Assembly (NCBI GenBank): GCA_002351535.1
Contig: DEGR01000044.1
Location: 12,860 to 35,345 of the forward strand
Direction: 5' to 3'
DNA: 22,486 bases
Source: Lachnospira sp. UBA2821
Lineage (GTDB): Bacteria; Bacillota; Clostridia; Lachnospirales; Lachnospiraceae
In this document: piece by piece, positions 16,181 through 22,451 of the stretch
Layout: each line of letters begins with the position of its first letter
How positions within the stretch are numbered: the stretch's first letter is position 1
Notes under the pieces: generated by a model
What the model was told of the DNA's origin: nothing
What the model saw: only the letters and a program-made list of their open reading frames with translations
Database searches by the model: none
Made by a program: the position numbers and the translations under genes

Positions 16181-16206
16181 GACGCACGAAATAAAGATTC
16201 GTTACA
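16181..16206 (-). promoter_or_regulatory. ECF-type autoregulatory promoter
   Basis: Minus strand: TGTAAC (16206-16201), exactly 16 nt, CGTC (16184-16181). This matches the -35 'TGxAAC' and -10 'CGTC' pattern of sigmaW/X/M-type promoters and stands directly before the sigma operon, as expected for self-control. Confidence 0.75.
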
Positions 16207-16247
16207 AACTTTTTCAAATAATTTTAATATATTATTCTATATTCATC

Positions 16248-16271
16248 TCCGGCGTGTTATTATCAGCCGGA
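16248..16271. repeat. Inverted repeat between divergent operons
   Basis: TCCGGC / GCCGGA, 6-bp perfect arms separated by 12 nt, in an otherwise very AT-rich gap between the ECF promoter and the amidase promoter. It could be an operator for a dimeric regulator or a weak hairpin; only its position and GC contrast support it. Confidence 0.35.
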
Positions 16272-16329
16272 TAAATGGTATTAATTAACGTGATTGTATA
16301 ATAATATGGATTTTACATCATATACATGA

Positions 16330-16335
16330 TATAAT
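16330..16335 (+). promoter_or_regulatory. -10 box of the amidase/GGDEF operon
   Basis: Perfect TATAAT preceded by TG-A; the -35 region is poor. A second TATAAT lies at 16297-16302. Either would place the structured element at 16336-16450 inside the transcript leader. Confidence 0.45.
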
Positions 16336-16450
16336 AGCACAAAAGAAAAAACAAGCGGCTGCGAAGCAGACCTTTGTTTTTTCATGTGCTATTAGCGAAC
16401 GAAAATCCTGCGAAGCAGGATATGTAGTGCAAAAGCACGGATTCGTGAGC
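16336..16450 (+). ncRNA. Structured leader (candidate cis-regulatory RNA or small dispersed repeat)
   Basis: Domain 1: AGCACA (16336-16341) pairs TGTGCT (16385-16390); GAAAAAACAA (16345-16354) pairs TTGTTTTTTC (16374-16383), enclosing the hairpin CTGC-GAA-GCAG (16359-16369) plus an outer GG/CC. That hairpin followed by a T-rich tract (16373-16382) resembles an early terminator. Domain 2: hairpins ATCCTGC-GAA-GCAGGAT (16405-16421) and GTGC-AAAA-GCAC (16427-16438) lie between ACGAA (16399-16403) and TTCGT (16442-16446), flanked by tandem GA/GA and GC/GC. That is a three-way-junction layout. It ends about 15 nt before the amidase ATG. It matches no riboswitch class I know. Confidence 0.5.
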
Positions 16451-16464
16451 AGAGGTTTTTAATT

Positions 16465-17115
16465 ATGAAAGATAAACAGAGAAAAATGCTTGTTCTTGCT
16501 GTGTCAATTCTTATTGGAATAACATGTCTGGTGGGCGGAATTATCAATTATAGCAGGAATAAGATAGACAGGTCTAAAATTGCACAATTGGCATTTAAGA
16601 AAACGTCAGCAGATAAGGCAGATGGATTCAGCATAACAGAAGATTTTCTTACTGTTAATCCATATTCAAGACCCGGAACTAAACTTGCTAAAGTTAACAA
16701 TATAGTAGTACATTATGTTGCTAATCCGGGGTCCACTGCAAAGGATAACAGAGATTACTTTGAAGGACTATCGGCATCACATCTTACAAGTGCAAGCAGT
16801 CATTATGTTGTTGGTCTTGATGGAGAGATAATACAGTGTATTCCATTGAATGAGGTGGCATATTGTTCCAATGACCGTAATGATGATACTATCTCAATAG
16901 AAGTTTGTCATCCCGGAGAAGACGGTAAGTTCAATAAAGATACATATAAATCCCTTGTTGAATTATGTGCATGGCTTTGTGATGCATATGAATTGGATTC
17001 AGAGAGTCTTATAAGACATTATGATATTACCGGTAAGATATGTCCTAAGTATTTTGTAGATCATCCGGACAAATGGAAAAAGTTCAAAAAAGATGTTAAA
17101 AAGAAAATGAAATAA
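16465..17115 (+). CDS. N-acetylmuramoyl-L-alanine amidase (Amidase_2), membrane-anchored
   Basis: 216 residues. A short basic N terminus followed by one hydrophobic segment (about 8-28) with no signal-peptidase site I can see suggests a membrane-anchored enzyme facing the wall. The catalytic domain (about 60-205) is of the T7-lysozyme/PGRP/AmpD fold: zinc ligands H83 (VVHYVA), H185 (RHYDITGK) and C193 (KICPKYF). It would cleave the bond between N-acetylmuramic acid and the stem peptide. It carries no cell-wall-binding repeats, unlike many autolysins. AGAGG precedes the ATG. The GGDEF-EAL gene follows after 42 nt, so the two are probably co-transcribed. Residence outside any phage context argues for a wall-remodelling or sporulation/recycling role rather than lysis (inference). 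Confidence 0.9.
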   Translation: MKDKQRKMLVLAVSILIGITCLVGGIINYSRNKIDRSKIAQLAFKKTSADKADGFSITEDFLTVNPYSRPGTKLAKVNNIVVHYVANPGSTAKDNRDYFEGLSASHLTSASSHYVVGLDGEIIQCIPLNEVAYCSNDRNDDTISIEVCHPGEDGKFNKDTYKSLVELCAWLCDAYELDSESLIRHYDITGKICPKYFVDHPDKWKKFKKDVKKKMK

Positions 17116-17132
17116 GAAGGAATTGAGAAAAA

Positions 17133-17165
17133 ATGAAAAGGGTTTGGAGGAGAAGAGATGAATAG
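17133..17165 (+). CDS. Possible 10-codon leader ORF overlapping the GGDEF-EAL start
   Basis: ATG at 17133, ten codons encoding MKRVWRRRDE, stop TAG at 17163-17165. AGAAGGA lies 11 nt upstream. The ORF runs over the GGAGG site (17146-17150) and past the ATG (17158) of the next gene in another frame, so ribosomes translating it would cover or open that start. Translational coupling is the likely meaning if it is real. Length is too short for composition to prove coding. Confidence 0.3.
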   Translation: MKRVWRRRDE

Positions 17166-19314
17166 TACCAACGAACAGAAGGATAAGTATAAAGTCTTAA
17201 CTAAGGTGGTACAACAGTTAGAAGAAGAAAATAATTTCGAGGATGCAGTGGGAGGCATACTTGAAATGATTGGGAAATGTATGGATTTTACAAGTGTCAC
17301 ACTGAGCAAAATAAGTGATGATACTAAAGGGTTTTATGTTATAAGAAGGTGGCAGGACGATAATGTTAATGTTGAGAGAAAAGAGATATCACACATACCT
17401 GATGATATTATTCCGCCTGTTCCCGAGGCAGTAACATTTGAGAGCGTCAGTACATCTAAGGGAAGAGTTGCTGAAGTTCTTAAATATTACAACGTAAAAT
17501 GTCTGATGTCAGTTCCAATTATGCTTAATAATGCTCCGGCAATGTTTGTTACTTTTGTTGATGTCAGAAAAGAACGTGTTTGGGATGAGGAAGATAAGAA
17601 TTTTATTCTTGATATATGTAAGCTTATCCAGACTATACTGTATAAAAGAATTTCCAAGAATTCTTTAGTAAGTTCATATAATGCGTTAAAAGAGATATTA
17701 TCGAATATAGGCAGTGCAGTATTCGTTATAGACAAATATTCAAAAGAAATATTATTTTCCAATGAAGCGGCGGATAGAATGGCAAGAACAAAACTTGTCG
17801 GGAAGCATTGCTGGGACTTTTTTTATTCTGAATTTAATCAGGAAAAGTGTAAAATGTGTATACCGCATCGTGAAAAAGAATATTTTACAGAAGGTTATGA
17901 TGTTAACCGCAGAATCTGGCAGGAGACAAGATTTGATGATATATCATGGGTAGACGGAAGAATTGTATCTTTATGTGTTGTTACGGATGTTACAGAGAAG
18001 AAGAAATATCAGCAGAGAATTGAATTTCAGGCAAATAATGATTTCCTTACGGGATTATATAACAGAATGAGATGTGAGGAAGATTTGGAACTATGTATAA
18101 GAGAAGCTATAGAGGATAGGACACAGGGAGCTGTTTTATTTATAGACCTTGATGATTTTAAACATTTGAATGATGGACTGGGACACCAGTATGGAGACCT
18201 TTTACTCAAGATGGTATCGATGGGATTTCAGCAGATTTCTGAAATTGAGAAAAGATGTTACAGGGTTGGTGGAGATGAGTTTATAATTATTATAGAACCT
18301 TCATATATGGATAGAATGGACAGAATCATAAGTGATATACGAAAATTGTTTGAAAAACCATGGTTTATCAAAGATTCTGAATATTACTGTACAATGAGTA
18401 TGGGGATTGTATACTATAACAAAGATGGACAGGATGTTAATGACATAATCAAGAAGGCCGATATTGCCATGTATGATGCCAAGAAGAGTGGCAAGAACAG
18501 ATGCATATTTTATAATAAAGGTGAAGATATACAAAAGGGTGAGCATCTTGACATTGAGAAAAATATGAGATATGCGGTGTCAATAGGGTGTAATGAATTT
18601 GAAATATATATTCAGCCGATTGTTGATATGAATACGGAAAAATGCATTGGTGGGGAGGCACTGGTAAGGTGGAATAGTGGAAAATTGGGATTTTTATCGC
18701 CGGGACAGTTTATTCCGATGGCGGAGAACCTCGGACTTATTACACCAATTGGAGAGTATGTGTTAAGACAGGCATGTATGTTCAACAAAAAATGGAGTAA
18801 TATGGGAATTGATGTAAGGACAAATGTTAATCTGTCAATTATACAGCTGTTGCAACCGGATGTCGTTGAAACTATAGAACAGGTTATTACTTCGACAGGC
18901 GTAAAACCTGAAAATATGGTACTTGAAGTTACGGAAAGTCTTGCGATAAATGATATGGCACGTATGAAGGATATAATAAGCAGAATTAAGAAAATTGGTG
19001 TAAAGATAGCACTTGATGATTTTGGAACAGGTTACTCTTCACTTAATTATATTAAGCAGATGGAACTTGATGTGATTAAAGTTGACAGAACATTTATCGA
19101 GGATATAGCTGATGACAGTTATGCACAGGCATTTATCAAACTTATTACAGACCTTTCAGAAGTGCTAGGAGTAAAAGTGTGCGTCGAGGGAGTTGAAACT
19201 AAAGAACAGTTGGATTCACTTAAGAAGACCAAAGTATCTATGATACAGGGATTTTATTTTGGAAAACCGATGCCTATGGGTGAATTTGAAGAGAAATTTT
19301 TAAGAGTGACTTAA
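17158..19314 (+). CDS. GAF-PAS-GGDEF-EAL cyclic-di-GMP signalling protein
   Basis: 718 residues, no membrane span. GAF-like sensor (about 10-165), PAS domain (about 178-285) with a cysteine cluster H217-C218, C231, C234 (KHCWDFF, EKCKMC), then GGDEF (about 290-452) and EAL (about 465-715). The diguanylate cyclase site is intact: D330 and the GGDEF sequence itself (371-375). The phosphodiesterase site also looks intact: E500 of EAL, N558, E590/E593, D620-D621 (ALDDFGTG), K641, E677 and E680 (EGVE), QGFYFGKP. No RxxD inhibitory site stands five residues before GGDEF (SEIEKRCYRV). So it may make and/or degrade cyclic-di-GMP under control of GAF and PAS signals. Strong GGAGG site 7 nt before the ATG. 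Follows the amidase gene; ends at a terminator facing pyrI. Confidence 0.95.
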   Translation: MNSTNEQKDKYKVLTKVVQQLEEENNFEDAVGGILEMIGKCMDFTSVTLSKISDDTKGFYVIRRWQDDNVNVERKEISHIPDDIIPPVPEAVTFESVSTSKGRVAEVLKYYNVKCLMSVPIMLNNAPAMFVTFVDVRKERVWDEEDKNFILDICKLIQTILYKRISKNSLVSSYNALKEILSNIGSAVFVIDKYSKEILFSNEAADRMARTKLVGKHCWDFFYSEFNQEKCKMCIPHREKEYFTEGYDVNRRIWQETRFDDISWVDGRIVSLCVVTDVTEKKKYQQRIEFQANNDFLTGLYNRMRCEEDLELCIREAIEDRTQGAVLFIDLDDFKHLNDGLGHQYGDLLLKMVSMGFQQISEIEKRCYRVGGDEFIIIIEPSYMDRMDRIISDIRKLFEKPWFIKDSEYYCTMSMGIVYYNKDGQDVNDIIKKADIAMYDAKKSGKNRCIFYNKGEDIQKGEHLDIEKNMRYAVSIGCNEFEIYIQPIVDMNTEKCIGGEALVRWNSGKLGFLSPGQFIPMAENLGLITPIGEYVLRQACMFNKKWSNMGIDVRTNVNLSIIQLLQPDVVETIEQVITSTGVKPENMVLEVTESLAINDMARMKDIISRIKKIGVKIALDDFGTGYSSLNYIKQMELDVIKVDRTFIEDIADDSYAQAFIKLITDLSEVLGVKVCVEGVETKEQLDSLKKTKVSMIQGFYFGKPMPMGEFEEKFLRVT

Positions 19315-19339
19315 AATGCTTGCATTTTAAGTCACTCTT
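19302..19339. terminator. Bidirectional terminator between GGDEF-EAL and pyrI
   Basis: Perfect 18-bp inverted repeat (19302-19319 and 19322-19339) with only TT at the centre. The left arm includes the last codons and TAA stop of the GGDEF-EAL gene; the right arm ends 7 nt before the pyrI stop, so each transcript ends just past its stop codon. Confidence 0.88.
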
Positions 19340-19346
19340 TGAGAAT

Positions 19347-19775
19347 TTACTTATCTGTGTATTTTTCTTCACAGTATTTACATCTGTATATTTCTTTTTC
19401 TTTGTCAGATAGTATAAATACCTGTTCCAGTTCCTGTTCTATAGAAGTGATGCATCTTGGATTTTTACATATAAGAACATTTTTAACAGTAGTTGGAAGT
19501 GTGAGCTTTTTCTTGTCAACGATTGTTCCGTTTTTGATAATGTTAACGGTGATGTTGTGGTCGATAAATCCTAATACGTCAAGGTCTACGATATCCAGAG
19601 GACCTTCTATTTTAATAATATCTTTTCGTCCCATTTTATTTGAACGGGCATTCTTAATAATTGCTACCTGACAGTCGAGCTTGTCAAGACCGAGATGTTT
19701 GTATATAAGCATGGATTTGCCAGCTTGAATATGGTCAAGAACAAATCCTTCGTTTAATGATCCTACATTTAACAT
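19347..19775 (-). CDS. pyrI: Aspartate carbamoyltransferase regulatory chain
   Basis: 142 residues. Regulatory subunit that binds CTP/ATP and contacts the PyrB trimers of aspartate transcarbamoylase. N-terminal allosteric domain (1-95) and C-terminal zinc domain with C103-x4-C108 ... C132-x2-C135, the standard ligand spacing. I take the ATG at 19775, with AAAGGA 9 nt upstream; the frame also opens at a TTG (19784), which sits directly on that site and is unlikely. It follows pyrB by 38 nt. Presence of PyrI means a feedback-controlled class B ATCase, found in a subset of Clostridia. Confidence 0.95.
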   Translation of the reverse strand: MLNVGSLNEGFVLDHIQAGKSMLIYKHLGLDKLDCQVAIIKNARSNKMGRKDIIKIEGPLDIVDLDVLGFIDHNITVNIIKNGTIVDKKKLTLPTTVKNVLICKNPRCITSIEQELEQVFILSDKEKEIYRCKYCEEKYTDK

Positions 19776-19813
19776 GATATTCAATCCTTTCGCTGATGAG
19801 TTTTATGAAAACT

Positions 19814-20728
19814 TTATACTAATTCCAAAAGTGTAAGAATTAAAGCCATTCTTACATAGACACCATATTGAACCTGTTTAAAATATACAGCTCTTGGGTC
19901 ATCATCTACCTCAACTGATATTTCATTAACACGTGGAAGTGGGTGAAGTATAAGCATATTTTCATTGGCATAATTCATTTTTTCTTTTGTGAGTATATAT
20001 CTGTCCTTTAATCTTATGTATTCATCTTCGTTAAAGAAACGTTCACGCTGTACTCTTGTCATGTAAAGTATGTCAAGTGAAGACATTGCTTCTTCGAGAT
20101 TTTCAACTTCTTCATATGGTATATTATTTGCCTCTAATACATCTTCGCGAATGTAATCAGGAATGCGCAGTTCTGTAGGTGATATGAGAACAAATGAAAT
20201 GTTTTTGTATCTTACAAGTGCATTTATAAGGGAATGTACTGTTCGTCCGAATTTTAAATCACCACAAAGACCAATTTTAAGATTATCAAGACGTCCTTTT
20301 AATGAACGGATTGTGAGAAGATCTGTTAATGTCTGGGTTGGATGTTCATGACCACCATCGCCGGCATTAATAACGGGAATAGAAGACTTGGAAGCTGCAA
20401 CCATCGGGGCACCTTCTTTTGGATGACGCATGGCACATATGTCTGCATAACAAGAGATGATTCGTATTGTATCGGAAACACTTTCACCTTTTGATGCTGA
20501 GCTGCAGTCAGCAGATGAGAATCCTAACACATTGCCACCGAGACTTAACATGGCTGATTCAAAACTTAATCTTGTTCTTGTGCTTGGTTCATAGAATAAA
20601 GTAGCAAGTTTTTTGCCTTCACACATGTGTTTGTACTTATCGGGATTTTTCTCGATATCTGAAGCGAGTTGTAATAGTTTGTCCAGTTCCTCAACGGAAA
20701 AGTCCATTGGACTTAATAAATGTCTCAT
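19814..20728 (-). CDS. pyrB: Aspartate carbamoyltransferase catalytic chain
   Basis: Joins carbamoyl phosphate and aspartate to carbamoyl aspartate, the first committed step of UMP synthesis. Carbamoyl-phosphate loop STRTR (49-53), HPTQTL (129-134), and the aspartate-binding HPLPR (262-266) are intact. 304 residues from the ATG at 20728, which has GGAG 9 nt upstream; an in-frame ATG at 20743 adds five residues but has no ribosome binding site. It forms a two-gene operon with pyrI. The leader is about 45 nt from the predicted promoter, with no PyrR-type attenuator or UTP-sensing pause/terminator structure that I can see. Confidence 0.96.
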   Translation of the reverse strand: MRHLLSPMDFSVEELDKLLQLASDIEKNPDKYKHMCEGKKLATLFYEPSTRTRLSFESAMLSLGGNVLGFSSADCSSASKGESVSDTIRIISCYADICAMRHPKEGAPMVAASKSSIPVINAGDGGHEHPTQTLTDLLTIRSLKGRLDNLKIGLCGDLKFGRTVHSLINALVRYKNISFVLISPTELRIPDYIREDVLEANNIPYEEVENLEEAMSSLDILYMTRVQRERFFNEDEYIRLKDRYILTKEKMNYANENMLILHPLPRVNEISVEVDDDPRAVYFKQVQYGVYVRMALILTLLELV

Positions 20729-20780
20729 ACTTTGTATCTCCATTCATAGTTTAAAGTTTACAGTTAAAATATCCAAAAAT

Positions 20781-20809
20781 ATATTAGTATATCTGTAAAA
20801 AATAATCAA
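20781..20809 (-). promoter_or_regulatory. Promoter of pyrBI
   Basis: Minus strand: TTGATT (20809-20804), 17-nt spacer, TAATAT (20786-20781). It lies back to back with the divergent promoter at 20830-20858, so the 21 nt between the two -35 boxes are the natural place for a shared regulator. Confidence 0.55.
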
Positions 20810-20829
20810 GGAAAAATATAAAAAACCTA

Positions 20830-20858
20830 TTTACAAAATGTGATATATGTTATATTAT
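20830..20858 (+). promoter_or_regulatory. Promoter of the MinD-like gene pair
   Basis: TTTACA (20830-20835), 17-nt spacer, TATTAT (20853-20858). Leader of about 45-65 nt depending on which start is used. Confidence 0.55.
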
Positions 20859-20910
20859 AAGATAAGTCTTTGAAATATGTGAAAATAAATGTTATTTGGG
20901 TATATAAATA

Positions 20911-21633
20911 TTGATTACAGAGGTGGTAAGTATTTTAAGAATTTATTATGTAGCTAATACATATTATGATTTGTGTTTTTATATGGCACAGATTCTTAAT
21001 AATGCCGGTAAAAGGGTAGCAGTTGAGGATGTTTCAGATGGAAGTCTGCTTACAGAGTTAATACCTGATATGGATGGGCAGGAGATTTGGACATATAAAG
21101 GTGTTGATTATGTAAGGGGAGAACTATGTGACTGTGATGTATATGATATTGTAATTACGAATTGTGACATATATTATCTGATTAATAGGTTGGTAAAAGA
21201 TAAGGCGGGTGCGGAGGCATCTTATGACGCGAGACCGGTTATAGTATACAACTCGGATTTGGGAAAGCACGACGTAAGTAATATGTGCAGTATTGCTAAA
21301 TGTAACCCGGTTAATGTTATTGTGCGTGATGTTATATCTGACAATATGGGAATATCTTATATTAAAAAGAAGATACAGCATATGTGTGATAGAAGTGAGG
21401 AATTGTCAGAATGCATAACGTATTACGTTTCTAATATGGATATTATCGATTATCGTTATAGAATTGATATGGAATATGAAGGGTATACACAGTTTGACAA
21501 TTTGTCATGGGGATATGGAAAGATGATTACCGGACTTATGACGGATATAACAGGATATGACAGAAAGGAATTATGGCATGCATTCAGGCATGCAAGAGAG
21601 GGGAAGATAATTGAAAATAGCAGTGTGGGGTGA
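20911..21633 (+). CDS. Unrecognised protein, degenerate MinD/CpaE-like fold (first of a pair)
   Basis: 240 residues if it starts at the TTG at 20911. No family recognised with certainty. Its beginning is strand-helix-strand-like (LRIYYVANTYYD, LCFYMAQILNNAGKRVAVED), the order expected at the N terminus of MinD/ParA/CpaE ATPases, but the usual glycine-lysine P-loop is replaced by ANTYYD. YDIVITNCD (78-86) sits where such proteins carry Walker B, and IVYNSDLG (111-118) resembles the next core strand. Start uncertain: AGAGGTGG (20919-20926) stands 5 nt before an ATT codon (20932), whereas the TTG has no ribosome binding site. It overlaps the next gene by 23 nt. Possible role: non-catalytic localisation or assembly factor, inferred from fold only. 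Confidence 0.75.
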   Translation: MITEVVSILRIYYVANTYYDLCFYMAQILNNAGKRVAVEDVSDGSLLTELIPDMDGQEIWTYKGVDYVRGELCDCDVYDIVITNCDIYYLINRLVKDKAGAEASYDARPVIVYNSDLGKHDVSNMCSIAKCNPVNVIVRDVISDNMGISYIKKKIQHMCDRSEELSECITYYVSNMDIIDYRYRIDMEYEGYTQFDNLSWGYGKMITGLMTDITGYDRKELWHAFRHAREGKIIENSSVG

Positions 21634-22390
21634 CAGCGGAGAAAAGAAAGTTTATGAATGCTTTATGGCATTGGCATCTATGGTGTCGCTTATTACGCAG
21701 GAAAAAGTAATTGCAATGCAGGGAGCATGTGATATGAGAAAAATTGATTTTGGTTTTTCCGGCACGAAGTCTCAGAATGTGATGAAAGAAGATTATGCGT
21801 ATTATAACAGCAGGGGTATTGACCAGATTATATTAAGGGCAATAAGCAGTGAACTTACAACAGAGCATATGTGGGATAATTTTATACATGTTCCCAAAAG
21901 CAGGTTGTTTTTTTTACCGTCATCAAGAAAATGCATAGATGAATTATTATATGATGAACTTAATTGTTCTATTGATTATATTTTGAAGGTTATTGATAAG
22001 ATGAAAGAGAAGGTATTTATATCTGCGGATTGCGGAAGAAACGGAATATCAGACAAAATTTTATATAATGCGGATATGAATGTGATTTGTATAGGTCAGA
22101 GGAATGAAGCCATAGGTAAAGAACTTCTTCAGGATAATGTAATTATGGATAAGTCTGTATTTGTTATAACAGATTATGATGCCTCATCAAAATATAATAT
22201 TGGCAATATCAGGAGAAAGTATAATCTTGCCGGTGAGAGAATATATGGTATACCACATAATTCGTGTTTCGATAATGCAGTATGCGAAGGGAAAACGTAT
22301 GATTTTTTGAGAAAGAATCTTAACATAAGACCGGAACATGATAATTATGAATTCATAAGCAGACTCAAACTGCTTGCTACAGCGGTTTAA
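21611..22390 (+). CDS. Unrecognised protein, degenerate MinD/CpaE-like fold (second of a pair)
   Basis: 259 residues from TTG at 21611, with GAGGGGAAG 6-7 nt upstream inside the preceding gene. The start MKIAVWGDSGEKK (1-13) lies where a MinD P-loop belongs, but GDSGEKK lacks the GK[S/T] element. VFISADCGRNGISDKIL (135-151) followed by ADMNVICIG looks like the Walker B region and next strand of MinD/CpaE. FVITDYD (184-190) and IYGIPHN (211-217), then DNAVCEGKTYDFLRKN, resemble the family's base-specifying strand and the typical 'IPxD...A...G' end. Overlap of 23 nt with the first gene implies a coupled pair of diverged paralogues. Such CpaE/TadZ-like proteins often open Tad/Flp-pilus loci; the downstream genes are not in the window. 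Confidence 0.75.
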   Translation: MKIAVWGDSGEKKVYECFMALASMVSLITQEKVIAMQGACDMRKIDFGFSGTKSQNVMKEDYAYYNSRGIDQIILRAISSELTTEHMWDNFIHVPKSRLFFLPSSRKCIDELLYDELNCSIDYILKVIDKMKEKVFISADCGRNGISDKILYNADMNVICIGQRNEAIGKELLQDNVIMDKSVFVITDYDASSKYNIGNIRRKYNLAGERIYGIPHNSCFDNAVCEGKTYDFLRKNLNIRPEHDNYEFISRLKLLATAV

Positions 22391-22403
22391 GCACACATAT
22401 TAT
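22374..22403 (+). promoter_or_regulatory. Possible promoter at the right edge
   Basis: TTGCTA (22374-22379), 18-nt spacer, TATTAT (22398-22403), overlapping the end of the second MinD-like gene. It would transcribe the hairpin-containing stretch to the window edge. Confidence 0.3.
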
Positions 22404-22407
22404 ATAT

Positions 22408-22451
22408 GAACTCTCGGAATCTTGAGTAGTTCATGCCAGCTAAACTCTGGC
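22408..22451 (+). other. Two adjacent hairpins at the right edge, no gene seen
   Basis: First stem GAACT-CTC / GAG-T-AGTTC (22408-22415, 22424-22432; one bulged T). Second stem GCCAG / CTGGC (22435-22439, 22447-22451) with a 7-nt loop. No T-tract follows either, so they are not ordinary terminators. They could begin a structured leader or RNA gene cut off by the window edge. Confidence 0.35.

Noticed and set aside
17116..17157. Cyclic-di-GMP riboswitch next to the GGDEF-EAL gene
   Set aside because: Only 42 nt, no GEMM-type conserved sequence; the leader before the amidase does not match either c-di-GMP class.
17158..19314. Degenerate GGDEF or EAL domain
   Set aside because: The literal GGDEF and EAL motifs and the main metal-binding residues are present; only the inhibitory RxxD site is missing.
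20729..20785. PyrR-type or UTP-sensitive attenuator before pyrB
   Set aside because: The leader is about 45-50 nt, AT-rich, without a terminator hairpin or PyrR anti-antiterminator sequence.
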